Of a stretch of DNA of 64,000 nucleotides, positions 33,295 to 43,822 are shown piece by piece. The stretch is taken from contig OY720346.1 in the NCBI GenBank assembly GCA_963082975.1, forward strand, positions 70,485,267 to 70,549,266. The letters run 5' to 3'. The notes beneath the pieces were generated by a model. The model saw only the letters and a list, made by a program, of their open reading frames with translations, did not search any database and had not been told where the DNA came from. Numbering within the stretch: position 1 is the stretch's first letter; each line of letters starts with the position of its first letter. This stretch comes from Labia minor. Its lineage: Eukaryota > Arthropoda > Insecta > Dermaptera > Spongiphoridae. The position numbers and the translations under genes were made by a program.

Positions 33295-33760
33295 TATTAA
33301 TTTAAAGGAAAATGAATTAGTACTGTTTTAATTGAGAGCCGACCTTTTTGGGATTGAACTTGAGCGTCCAGATGAAGAGAAAGAACTATGAAACATTTCC
33401 AATTAAAGGAATAATGTTCTTATTAATTATTATTATCATTAATCGTTACAAACCAATTTGACAAATCGAGAGCAGAATTTTCATCATATCCATGGCAGAA
33501 AACCTTCTTTAATAACAGTCCTTGTTTGTAAAAATGGAAGGACTGATAAGGGAAGGTTGCTGTAACGGTGTTGTTGATGGGGGATTAATTGAATTAATAA
33601 AATTATTTCCTCTCTTAGAGAGATAAAGGTGGGCAGTAGCATCACCTTTTCAAGGAATAACTACCCTCTCTTTTTCTTCCCTTGTGGACCAGTTGTTACT
33701 TTATCCAGGTTTTTCTAATGTTATAAAATGGCAACATAGGACAGTTTAACAACGTTGCAA
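33295..33760. other. Unique island with TAAT and GATA motifs
   Basis: Mixed sequence including GGGGGATTAATTGAATTAAT, TTAGAGAGATAAAGGTGGGC and CTTGTGGACCAGTTGTTACT. Not repeated in this window and without a sustained coding frame. Candidate regulatory sequence. Confidence 0.25.
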
Positions 33761-34017
33761 GGTTAGAGACACTAAATAGTTCACAGCTCTCTCCATGGTG
33801 GCGCGTATGTCAAATCTAGCGTTATCTCGCTAAGTGTAAGTAGTAGAGTACTAAAAGTAATTAACGTTTTCAATATGAATCAAGAATGAAAATCTATATT
33901 AATTATAATAATCAATCTCCTTTAAACAATATATAATTTCTTTAATTTTTTCAAATTAAATCTTATTATACTGTAAATTTAATAATTAATCTATTTTTTT
34001 TAGTTTTAAAATATTTA
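33761..34017. other. Spacer
   Basis: Short mixed patch to about 33850 (CTCCATGGTGGCGCGTATGT) and AT-rich sequence after it. No recognised feature. Confidence 0.3.
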
Positions 34018-34285
34018 GGGTAAATGTACTAGTAGTTGACACACAGTGTACCAGTAGTAAAAACATCAAAATCTCGACATCGAAAATTTTCGTGATCGCA
34101 ATACTATCTCTGGTAGCAAAAAATTATAAAAAATAAAAGAAATAGAAAATTTCATTGGTTTGCAGATGAATTCTTCACCAAAGAATCATATCACCCAAAA
34201 CTCAAATTGGTATCTCTAAAAAACAGAAGATATCAAATTTTTCTCATAAAGTTGTCCTTATAGTGTCAACTACTGGTACATTCAC
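34018..34285. mobile_element. Small element with AGTAGTTGACAC terminal repeats
   Basis: Left end GGGTAAATGTACTAGTAGTT (then GACAC) and right end GTGTCAACTACTGGTACATT (then CAC) are inverted copies over about 22 bases. An extra GTACCAGTAGT follows the left end at 34049-34059. A family A scrap sits inside. The CCAGTAGTTGA theme and the GGGT outer end recall the larger element at 61275-62609, suggesting one superfamily. Confidence 0.65.
34059..34115 (+). repeat. Family A repeat scrap
   Basis: AAAACATCAAAATCTCGACA through TTTTCGTGATCGCAATACTA to TCTCTGG. It lies inside the small element at 34018-34285 and lacks the final GCGAGATAGTAA. Confidence 0.8.
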
Positions 34286-34967
34286 TATAGTTAGTATTAA
34301 ATAGAATATTGAAATTTGAAAGAACGTGAAATTAATCCGTATTTTATAGAATTGTTTAAACTTTAAATCCTTAATAAAATGTAAATATATAATGAATTTT
34401 TCCCATTCCTTCTTAGGATTAAGGGTTGATTAGTATAAGTAGTCCGTCTGGAGAAGTGGTAGTGACCGTGGATATTCTGCAAGACAGAGCAGGCACCTGC
34501 GTCGCGGGTTGCGTAAGTGGCGGTATTTCGGGAGACGCCTCCCACGCGGTGCATTCCGCCAGTTCGGCCCCACCCCCGCTTCATTACATCAGTTCTCGTC
34601 TATATTTACTTAATAGTTAATTTGAGATTGATGAATAATTATTATCGATACTCTGTTCAATTAGTCTAAACTAGTAGACAAATGAATTCATTTGATATAT
34701 TAAAATAAAAGATATTATCATATTCCCCTACAATAGTTATTAGCACTTTAATATATATATATATATAGGAAGAGAGGGAGATAGAGTATAGCTATACAAA
34801 TTGAATTATAACTTTAAAATATTTATAAAATTTTTAATTAGAGATTCATTTTCCAGTCGAACAACTTTCAATTAATTGATTATAGACATAAATTAACTAA
34901 TATGAATTAAATTTATTTTTTATATATACATCTTCAAAATTCCAATATGTATATGTAATAAAGAAAG
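34286..34967. other. Spacer with GC-rich block at 34430-34600
   Basis: The block has GGAGAAGTGGTAGTGACCG and CACCTGCGTCGCGGGTTGCG, which faintly recall tRNA A and B boxes with the expected order and spacing, so it may be a worn SINE. Open frames on both strands are unrecognised. The rest is AT-rich. Confidence 0.3.
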
Positions 34968-34975
34968 CTATATCT

Positions 34976-35288
34976 CAGTGATGGCGAACCTATGACCCCT
35001 GGGTCAGACACTGACCCACCCAAGCTTTTTAACTGCCCCACGCTTTGATTTTTATAAATTTTTAAATTTTTGTCAATTAGGTTCTAAAAAAAGTAAGATG
35101 TGGCCAAACTTTTGAACATTTTCGATTTTTCTTTTAAATTTTTTTCAATGTGGTTCTAAAAACAAAAGGAAAATGATTTTTGCGATCAGACTTTTATTTT
35201 AAAATTTTTAATATTAGTGACCCACGAGCTAGTCTATAAAAATAATGAGCAAATTTAACCCACTAGTCAAAAAGGTTCGCCATCACTG
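34976..35288. mobile_element. hAT-type MITE, CAGTGATGGCGAACC ends
   Basis: Terminal inverted repeat CAGTGATGGCGAACCT and AGGTTCGCCATCACTG. Flanks CTATATCT (34968-34975) and GTATATCT (35289-35296) form an 8-bp duplication with one mismatch. Inner GACCCCTGGGTCAG and CTGACCCACC. Non-coding; these ends are typical of widely spread animal hAT families. Confidence 0.87.
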
Positions 35289-35296
35289 GTATATCT

Positions 35297-36680
35297 CATA
35301 AATATTAACAAGCAAATATAATATTTGAAATTTCATCAATCTACTAATTTATTTGAAATTAATTATTTTTTTAAACGTTACGTACCCCTGAACAAAAATA
35401 AATTTGAATTTGATTACGATTATAATTTTGACACACATTCCATGTTTTATTGGAACATGTGTTAATTTAATGGATTTACTAATAAAATAATGCAAGTAAT
35501 ATAATTTTAAAATGAATAATAATCACAATTAGTAAAAAAATAACTTTTTTGTATTAGTAATAAATATTTGATATTATTTTCTTAATCGGAATCCATTGGG
35601 TTTTTTAATTAAATGCATTTGATGAGAAAGAGAAAACATGATAAAAAAATATGCCTATATATAAATGTGTTTAAATAAAGAAAAAAATAAAAATATTAAT
35701 ACACCAAGTATCAATATAAAAAGAGTATTATGTGAAAGTTGCTTCTTGTATCAATTTAATTATTTAGTATATTAATTTAAAGTTTTTTTTTTATTATTAG
35801 TACATTTATCGTTATAGCTAATAGCTATATTTATATATCGAAAAAATAAAATGAAATTTAAAAAAATCAAATTATAATAAGTGTATTTTATAATAAAAAA
35901 ATATAATATTCTTATTACTTTAGAAATACTTTGAAAATTTATTATATTAAAGATTATATATAAACCTCTTGAAAATAATCTTTTGAATAAAATAAAATAC
36001 TAATCATTATATTTTAAAACATTTCTATAGATTATATGTATAAATTAAATATTAGAACAAAAAAGCAAAATACAAACCGGATTTGATTTGATTAAAAGAA
36101 AAAAATATATATAAATATTGTAAAATAATTTGTTTATTTATTTATTTATGTAGTGAATTCTGAAAATTGATTTTATATATATATATATATATATATATTA
36201 TTATATTACATATAAAATTATGAGCTTAGAAAAAAATGATAATTTATAAAAAAAATTAAAAAAATAGTATTTATTTAATAAATATACTTTCTATATTTTT
36301 ATTTAGTGGCTATTTATTTTTATAAATCAATTAGAATTTTTATTTTAGTTTTACATTAAATTTGAAAATATTTTTTTATCAATATCTTAAATTTTAAGCT
36401 TAATTGAAAAAGTAAAATCAAATCATCATAAAAATTAATATCTAGGTCAATTTTTCTATTTTTGAATGAATGTAAAAATTTGTACAATATTATGAAATTT
36501 AATGAAATTCAAAATTTATTATAAAATACATGGAATGAAGATAAAGAATAAAAAAAAGCAAATAACATAGTGAAAACCAATATCGTAATTATCAACAAAA
36601 ATTATAAATTTTATTCTCAATATACATACGCATAATTAAATGTATTTGGAGAATAACTACAATTAAATAAAATTAAAACC
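35297..36680. other. AT-rich spacer
   Basis: Very AT-rich, with TA run at about 36174-36198. No gene or element recognised. Confidence 0.45.
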
Positions 36681-36867
36681 CATGTAGTTTAGAAGTTATT
36701 TAAAAACTCATACAGGTGAAAACTTTTTGAGTATAACTATTGTCCGAATAAATAGTCTCATTTAAATAATCATTTATTAATCCATACAAGAGAAATGTCT
36801 TTTGAGTGTAACTTATATGAGAGGAAATTTAATCAAAAATATAATTTAAATACTCATTTATTAATCT
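36681..36867 (+). pseudogene. C2H2 (Kruppel-type) zinc-finger pseudogene fragment
   Basis: Frame 1 gives RSYLKTHTGEN, the end of one finger plus a typical linker. After a one-base shift near 36724 a second frame reads FEYNYCPNK, a stop, SHLNNHLLIHTREM, then SFECNLYERKFNQKYNLNTH with LLIC. The spacing is that of C2H2 fingers joined by HTGE-type linkers: H-x3-H in HLLIH, and CNLYE where CxxC is expected. Cysteines are lost (Y for C in the second finger, Y for C in the third) and a stop interrupts. It is a dead fragment of a multi-finger protein, probably a retrocopy or duplicated exon. No flanking gene is visible. Confidence 0.75.
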
Positions 36868-37052
36868 GTGGTACTTAGTACCACAGAGCAAGTGAGATGG
36901 CGCTCAACGAAAGAAGAGAGAAAATTAGCATAGTGTAAAATCTCTTAGATATATATGTAAATACAAATCAAACGTATATTAGTTCCGATCCTGTAGGGAA
37001 CTCTTGATATAGAAAGACATAAACCACCATCTCTATTATATTTACCTTTTAA
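36868..37052. other. Spacer with short hairpin CTGTGGTAC-TTA-GTACCACAG
   Basis: Right after the zinc-finger fragment, CTGTGGTAC and GTACCACAG (about 36866-36886) form a perfect 9-bp stem with a 3-base loop. The remainder is a mixed patch (GAGATGGCGCTCAACGAAAG) and AT-rich sequence. Confidence 0.5.
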
Positions 37053-37172
37053 TTAAGAGAATTTTTATTAAAAGACCACATTATTTGTATAAAATTATTT
37101 ATTAAATTAAAATTTAATTTAATAAATAATTTTATACAAATAATGTGGTCTTTTAATAAAAATTCTCTTAAT
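37053..37172. repeat. 120-bp near-perfect palindrome
   Basis: The left arm from TTAAGAGAATTTTTATTAAA to TATTAAATTAAA is mirrored by the right arm to TTTAATAAAAATTCTCTTAA. Arms of about 59 bases meet at a single central base (37113); the only flaw I find is one base missing in the right arm near 37140 (CAATAATG against ATTATTTG). It can extrude as a cruciform. No flanking target duplication or known terminal motif. Confidence 0.9.
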
Positions 37173-37496
37173 AATTATCAAAATAACCACAAAAGCTTTA
37201 ATAAATACCTTTTAATATTGAATTAATTTCAGAATTTTACAATGAAGATTAAGATTAAGATAAATAAATAAGAAAAAATTTAAAAATGTTTACATTATAA
37301 ACAAATATTATAATTGACTCTTTGATATTACAAGAAATTGAGACTCTTAATTTTAAAACATTTTAATAAATGATGGATTTATAATCAGGGTGTAATATTT
37401 CCATAAACACGACCTTAGAATATCTGAGAAATTTCCTTTTCTAAACAATAATAAAAAAAAACATTATATATTTTAAAATTTGTATAGTATATTTAA
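37173..37496. other. AT-rich spacer
   Basis: AT-rich; no feature recognised. Confidence 0.4.
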
Positions 37497-38340
37497 TATA
37501 TCTTATCTTATTATACTAGCAAAAAAATTGTATATATATGTCTTTGTATATTTTTGAGATATTAAACCGCTCTAAGGATTTTTTTTGAAATTCACAACAT
37601 AGATGATAGATGAAGAAAAATTTATCTGTATTGGTTTTAACCTCGAGAAAAATCAACTTTATTAGTATTTTCTTAATTTAAAATAGTAAATTTAAATGAC
37701 GTCACAAATTACGTCATTCATATTAAAATTTGCCTCCCGCGGTTCTTTTTTAATTGTTATTGTATTAATATTTTTTTATATTTAAAATATTTTAAAATTT
37801 TTTTATTTAATTTCGAAATAAAATTAAAAATATTTATTTTAATATATATTTTAGAATAAAAAATTACGAAATATATTTATCATTCCCCCATCTAAAAACA
37901 AATATATATATTTATGTAGTTAGCAACATATAATACATATGAACAATTGTTAAGGAAGGAGTTACAAATAAATGGTTGAATAAATTAGATCTAATAATAT
38001 TAAATAAATTATATTACATTGATTAAAATCGTTTTTAGATTAAATTATAAATAATATAAATGATTTTTGATTATTATAAATAAAGAAAAAAATATCACCT
38101 CCCTTCTTAATCCTCCTTTCTTAATTAAAATATAGACAAGTACAGGTGTCAAAATAATTTCAGAATTTATATTATTATCAGTAATAATCCTTGGTCGAAA
38201 CAGTCTATAAGCTATTGCAACTTTGAAAAATATAAAACTGAAGCCATGTAATTATAACACATATATATATGATTAATATAGAATCAAATATTTTATCAAG
38301 TAAATTTGAATATATTTTTCATCTTGAAATGAAAATCAAG
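37497..38340 (+). repeat. Family B repeat, subtype 1
   Basis: Aligns with 14181-15063 end to end: ATCTTATTATACTAGC, GATATTAAACCGCTCTAAGG, GTATTGGTTTTAACCTCGAG, ACGTCACAAATTACGTCATT, GTCAAAATAATTTCAGAATT, TTTATCAAGTAAATTTGAAT. Differences are scattered, in contrast to the identity of the 11-15 kb tandem copies. Confidence 0.82.
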
Positions 38341-38600
38341 TTCTTTAATTAATTAATTTGTACCATTTTAGGAAACAACATTTTGATGGGAAAACCCATT
38401 TAACAATTGCAATAAATAATTAAAAAATTGTAAAATTTTTAAAAGTTTATAATAGTAAATTGTATAAATTTGTTAAAGGGTCGAGTGATCCAGGTAACTA
38501 ATAATTATTTTATTTTAGACACAAGATATTTTGTTTCATGTATATGTACTTTTGTATCTTCCTATGGTATTTCCCATCAACTTTAAAAGAATTTTAAAAA
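38341..38600. other. AT-rich spacer
   Basis: AT-rich; TCGAGTGATCCAGGTAACTA near 38481 weakly resembles the family B right end. Otherwise nothing. Confidence 0.3.
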
Positions 38601-39180
38601 AATAATAGTTTCGTCAGGATTTTGGATGGTGTTGTGACTGATGAAACGTTTGTCTCCGTGATGTCCTAATGACTTCATCACGGCCCTCCTCCCCCTGTAA
38701 TGTTCATGTTAATGCTGATGTTGATGCATGGAAATGGCTAGGAGTCACGCTATCCTCTCGTCGATCCACCCAGGAGGACACACATTCACCAACGGATATT
38801 AATCAAGGAATACGGCCCCTCTTCCCTTCCACCACCTCACCACCACTTGTAACTCATTTCAAATGGAACGGAAGCCCAAGCGTAAACTTTTATTTTGGTG
38901 CTAGTAAATAATAAGAAATTGTGAATTAATGTCGTTCCAATTTTAATTGCTGACGTTTTAATGGCTGTTTAATGCTACCCTCAACTCGCTCTCTCGGAAC
39001 TCAAAAGATATTAGCATGTCAAAAAGATTTATTAAGTTAGTTCGGAACCCCATCCCTATCTTGTAGCTGTTGTTTAGTCACGATTTATAGACATTCAGAC
39101 ATTTATGTTTTCCTTAAGAAAAAAACTTATGCTTATGTTTCCACGTTTCTAGTGTGAAACTAGCCTGGCGCAATTCCATA
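38601..39180. other. GC-richer unique island
   Basis: The largest high-complexity unique stretch: CCGTGATGTCCTAATGACTT, GGAAATGGCTAGGAGTCACG, CCAACGGATATTAATCAAGG, TTTTAATGGCTGTTTAATGC. The 80-codon plus-strand frame (38669-38911) is not recognised and lacks a conserved domain. It may be regulatory DNA, or an unrecognised exon. Confidence 0.3.
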
Positions 39181-40125
39181 GAAAAAAATATATGACCATC
39201 AAATCAAAATACATATATCATAACGTTCCAATTGAATCTCAAACAAAAAAATTGTAAACATTAAAAAAATTATTAGACGTATCTCTTTTCTATAAATATA
39301 TTTTTATTCAAAAATATATACTTATACTTATATAAAATTTAGTGTATAGAACATTGTTTATTCGCAGAAAATGTGAATTTTTACTATTTCTATTGTAATA
39401 TAATATAAATATAAATTTTTTTTATAGAATAACGTTTTTCCAATGGACTAAAAAGAATAAAAAATAATTTTTCTATAAGCTTGACAAAGTTTATGGATGA
39501 ATTGCTTCATATTCAACGAAAAACGTTGGGCGTTGTTTTGTTTCCTTTCTATCGGGATATATATAATGTATAAAAAAAAGATATTTTCTTTATACCATCT
39601 GAGGGGAAGAAACCCCTCCTCATTGGCGATACAACCGATTAATAAGAATTCATCATTAATTTTAATGCTATGAAATATTTTTAAATTCTATCCTGAAATC
39701 AATATTTATGTTTAAAAATCCGTTGAAAAAAAATTAATCGGAGCAATACAAAAGGAGTTAGTTACTAAAAGTAATTAATCGCTAATTTTAATTACAATTA
39801 ATTAATTATAATTCAATATATTTCTTCTATACCTTCTAGGGATCCATTGAAATATCTATAAAAATTTTCAAAAGTCTATCTCAATAAAAAGTCGATGAAA
39901 AATCGACTTCAATTTGTCAAAAGAGCGAATAGACAGACAGAGACAGACGCCAAGTGAAGTTGAGAAAAACGTTATAAAAAAACTAAGAACGCATTAAACC
40001 ACGCTAAAATTTATTATTCATATTTAAAAATTTAAATTAAAATCAAACAATTATTTAATATCTTTCTTTTATTTTATTAATTTTAAAGTTTTCAATTAAA
40101 TTACTAACTTAATTAAAAAGGAAAA
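39181..40125. other. AT-rich spacer
   Basis: AT-rich. Near 39925 GAATAGACAGACAGAGACAG lies beside AAAGTCGATG/CATCGACTTT-like sequence; the reverse complement is loosely like 59520-59550 (GTCTGTCTGTCTGTTCGCTC), so both may be scraps of one repeat. No gene. Confidence 0.4.
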
Positions 40126-40133
40126 GGATAAGT

Positions 40134-40442
40134 CAGAGATTCCCAAACTTTTCTGGTTTGCGGCTCCCTAAATAATCAATTTTTTCCAAGGGTCCCTTAA
40201 TACATCCGATTTTTATATAAATTTTTACTCTTTTTAAAAATTGGAAAACTTTTCTTCCCCCCATCGGAAATGTTTAAGAGCATCGCAAAATCACCTGACT
40301 TTTTTTTAGAACAATATTGAAAAAAATTTAAAAATAATCGAAAATGTTCAAAAGTTTCCCCACAAAATCATCTTACCTTTTTTCCCTTATGACGGCATCG
40401 CGGCTCCCTAGGGAGCCGCTACTCACAGTTTGGGAATCACTG
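40134..40442 (-). mobile_element. hAT-type MITE with perfect 8-bp target duplication
   Basis: Ends CAGAGATTCCCAAACTTTTC and CAGTTTGGGAATCACTG. GGATAAGT is present at both 40126-40133 and 40443-40450. It is a longer copy of the family at 3876-4106, inverted: GGTTTGCGGCTCCCT and ATACATCCGATTTTTATATA match that element's reverse complement. Non-coding. Confidence 0.9.
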
Positions 40443-40450
40443 GGATAAGT

Positions 40451-41840
40451 AGAATTTTATAATATAAAACATTTTATATATACTCGGAAAGTAATTATTG
40501 TATTGATTCTGACATTATAGAAATTTCTTAATCAAGTTTACTATTTGCTTGGTGTGGTTTAGGACTAGCTAGACTTCTTGTTTAAATAGATTGGAGGCAA
40601 TTTATAATGAATGATAATTATATTTTTAAAAACATTATAATTATTATTGTAATTAAGTATTATTTATTTAAAATAATCAACAGCTCTCTACTTGAAATGA
40701 ACAAAATTTAGAAAAAAAATGAACTACATAAAATGACAAATTGCAATACAAAAAACAATAATATTTCTAATTTCTAATAAATTAAACAATATTGTAAAAT
40801 AAAATTAAATAATAAAAGGGAGAAATATTACAATAAATTTAAAAGAAAAAAATTAATAAAATTAACTAAGAAACCTGATTTTGTTTTGTAACACTTAAAA
40901 CACTTAAAAATTCTCCTCTATATTCGTCATTGAAAATAATATTCCGGTAAACTTTTAATTTTATTATTTTAATATTCAAAACATTTTATATATATTTTAT
41001 TTTATTTTATTTATAAAACAAATATTTACGTTCCTTCTAAATCAAAATTACGCATTTCAATTTTTCTGTTTAATGCATCTTTGTATAATTTACATAAAAA
41101 TCTATAAAAATATATTATACAGGAAAATTTATATCCAGGAAATATTGCCAAATAAATGTCATTTGAAAATAAAAATTAAAATTAAAGGAAAGTAGGTGAA
41201 TTTTGTCATTTTTGCAGTGCCATAAATAATTAAATGGTCATTTGTTTAATGTTATGCACTTCAATGTATTAAAATATTTTGTTAAAATAAATAAATAAAT
41301 AAACAAATATATAAAATGTATTCAATATATAAATTTATTCTTTGTGCCTTGGCTTAGTGATAATAAAGCTTCTATTTATTCTCTATCTGCTAAATAAAAT
41401 ACAAAGAGCATTAGTTATTAATAATAATTATAAAAATAAAACTGATTCATGACATAAAATGAGAGAATAAAATAAAATAATATTCTATTGCACAATTTTA
41501 CTTAGTTACTAACTTCAAATGCATTCTCAAGAAATAATAAAAAAAAAAGAAAAGTGCTTGACAAAATTGTTACATAAAGTTTATTCTCCTAAGCCTTATA
41601 AAGTTTCTCGAAACAAATCATTCTATTTAATAAGAACATGAATGCATTTTTGAAGATTGAATAGTAAATATATATTTTTATATTGTCCCTTTCTCTTCCA
41701 TTAAATACGATTGTCTTCAATTTACTTGAAAAAAAGTACAGCAGTAAAATGTTTTAATAGTTTATTCTTTTAAGCTAAAAATAATTATCAGGGCTTCATA
41801 ATTTTTTTTATCTATTTATTTTATTACTATAGTATACTAC
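40451..41840. repeat. AT-rich DNA with repeat shared with 4554-5205
   Basis: 40680-40900 resembles 4700-4890 (AACAATAATATTTCTAAT ... GAAACCTGATTTTGTTTTGT). The remainder is AT-rich with no gene. It is notable that both copies lie about 0.6 kb beyond hAT MITEs of the same family, in opposite relative orientation. Confidence 0.4.
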
Positions 41841-42045
41841 ACTATAGTTAGGGTGATCAAACGGATTGTCCCGTTTTTAGGTGTGTTTTTATGTCTTCTG
41901 GACAGCCTATTGTCCAGTTTTTTTTTTAAATATTTAGGACATTTCTTACTTTTTTTTCAAAATTTTTTCAATTTGGTTCTAAAAAAAAAGCTAAACCATT
42001 TGTCTCGGTTTGGTGTTTTCGAAATATGCTCACCCCAACTATAGT
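41841..42045. mobile_element. Small inverted-repeat element
   Basis: ACTATAGTTAGGGTGA at the left and TCACCCCAACTATAGT at the right are inverted copies with one mismatch. Inside is GGATTGTCCCGTTTTTAG and CTTCTGGACAGCCTATTGTC, a phrase like those of known GGGTGACCA-type animal MITEs. The frame at 41853-42044 is chance. Confidence 0.65.
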
Positions 42046-42160
42046 CACGGTAATTTTCGATGTTGAGATTTTAATGTTTTTTTAAGTTTTGAAGGCCCCT
42101 GAGTCATTTTCACTAAGGTTAAGAAAAATGTGTCTGTGTGAGTGTGTGTAGACAAAAAAT
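42046..42160 (-). repeat. Family A repeat, right-end fragment
   Basis: Reverse-complement end of family A: CACGGTAATTTTCGATGTTG, CCCTGAGTCATTTTCACTAA, then a GT-rich tract and GTAGACAA. It abuts the inverted-repeat element at 41841-42045. Confidence 0.75.
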
Positions 42161-43048
42161 ATTTTGATGCTTGTGCAGGGCCTTCGTGTCCCAAAAGAAG
42201 AAAAATTCAAAGCCTTCTTTTTTTAATAAAATTTCTCAGTGAAAATTAGGTTAAAAAACTTAGATCCTATAATCGAATAGAATAAAATTTTAATTAATTA
42301 TTGCATTTATGATATTCTTATATTAAATTAAATAGGTAAAAATAGTTGGATTAGGATATTTGAAATATTTTTATAAAACGCATCAAAAAAAGAAATGAAT
42401 ATAATTTTTTTTTCTTGATTTCTTTGCTTAAAACTTTTCTATCTTTGTTAAAGGTGTAGTATTATTATACGATAAAAAGGAATGATTAAGTCTGAGTGTA
42501 AAGTATAAATCCCACTTACAACCGGGTACTTGAGTTGAACCCTTCAAATACAAATGGACGTTGATGAACTGAGTGATTATTGACCTTTATACAATCACAA
42601 TTTCAAACAAATTTTTCTTGCATTCTTTTATAAAAAAGAAATAAGTATTTTTCAAAGGCAATATTAGGAAAAAGTAATTTTTGTTTATTATTTATTAATA
42701 ATCATACTAAATATATAGCTGATTTAAACTCTACTTTATACTTACTATATTTTAAATCAAAATTTATTATATATATAATTCAATATAAAAATAATATATG
42801 ATTAATACTCACCACGTTCTAATCTTTTTTGATTAAATAATAGTTAAAATATTAATGATAAAAATATAGTTTTTCATTTATCAAAATAAATTGATAATAT
42901 TCATTTATATCCAAGTTAAAAATTTCTTTTTATTTAATATTTTTTTTTTCATTCTTTAAAATAGTTTTATTTATTTTACAAAGCGTATATATATATATTC
43001 TGCAGTAAAAGTTACTCACTAGTCTCAATAGGATTGTCTGGAGGAATA
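42161..43048. other. AT-rich spacer
   Basis: AT-rich with a small mixed patch at 42500-42580 (CTTACAACCGGGTACTTGAG). No feature recognised. Confidence 0.4.
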
Positions 43049-43820
43049 CGAGAGCTGTACGATAAGTACCCGTGTTTGGCGACTGATGTCACCACTGACG
43101 AAAAATGTATATGTCATTATTTAACGCCATCTTTAAAACAATTACAGATTTATTGAGTAATTTTGTTTTGATAGCTATTGAAAGTCGTCAAGTTGCAACC
43201 ATGGAGAAAAAGCAATATCTGTGATTCGATTTCTTTTTTTGGATGGAAAGACGTGTGAGGAAATCAAAGTGAAGTTGCATGCCGTTTATAAGGAAAAGCA
43301 CCTTCGATGACTATCATCAGATATTGATTTAATGAATTCAAGCTTGGCCGAACATCTATTTTTGATGGTGAGTTAACAAAATCCATGATATCGTGTTAGC
43401 AGATCGCCGGGTGAAGATCAGAGTGATTGCTGACATTGTAAACATCTAAGAAGAACGCGTACAAAATATCCTACATGAAAAATGGGCATGAGAAAGCTAT
43501 CGGCGAGATGGGTGACTCCCAGTGGAACAAAAAGAGAATCGCATGACAACTTTGGAGCACTGTTTGGACAAGTTTAAGCGCAATCCAAAAGAGTTTGTGA
43601 CGAAACATGGATCCATCACTACACAGTGGACTTCACCCGGTGAACCTGCTCCAAAGAAGGCGAAAATAAATCATATTTTTTGAATGGCTTGACAAAGTTA
43701 GAATATCGCTGGACTAAATGTATCGAGCTGAAAGGAGACTATATTGAGAAATAAATAAAAAAAAGTAAAAAAAAAAATACGTTTTCTTGCCTAACACAGG
43801 TACTTATCATACACCCCTCG
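43049..43820 (+). mobile_element. Irritans-type mariner, internally deleted
   Basis: Terminal inverted repeats CGAGAGCTGTACGATAAGTA (then CCCGTGTT) and AACACAGGTACTTATCATAC (then ACCCCTCG) are flanked by TA (43047-43048, 43821-43822). It is 772 bp against about 1.3 kb for intact relatives. Of the mariners here this one keeps the most of its gene. Confidence 0.9.
43201..43754 (+). pseudogene. Irritans-type mariner transposase pseudogene
   Basis: ATG at 43201 gives MEKKQYL and a stop; a shift then continues the DNA-binding domain (FFFWMERRVRKSK in one frame). A later frame gives DIVLADRRVKIRVIADIVNI, a stop and EERVQNILHEKWA (second helix-turn-helix), then EQKENRMTTLEHCLDKFKRN and PKEFV. Right at the first catalytic block the frame is off by one: DETWIHHYT is encoded near 43601-43627, one frame from PKEFV. 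Then TQWTSPGEPAPKKAK, a deletion of the centre including the second and third aspartates, and a C-terminal LTKLEYRWTKCIELKGDYIE. Multiple stops; inactive. Confidence 0.87.
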
Positions 43821-43822
43821 TA

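Noticed and set aside
38669-38911. 80-codon frame as a host exon
   Set aside because: Ser/Pro/Thr-rich start, no family similarity, no supported splice sites. Treated as non-coding island until shown otherwise.
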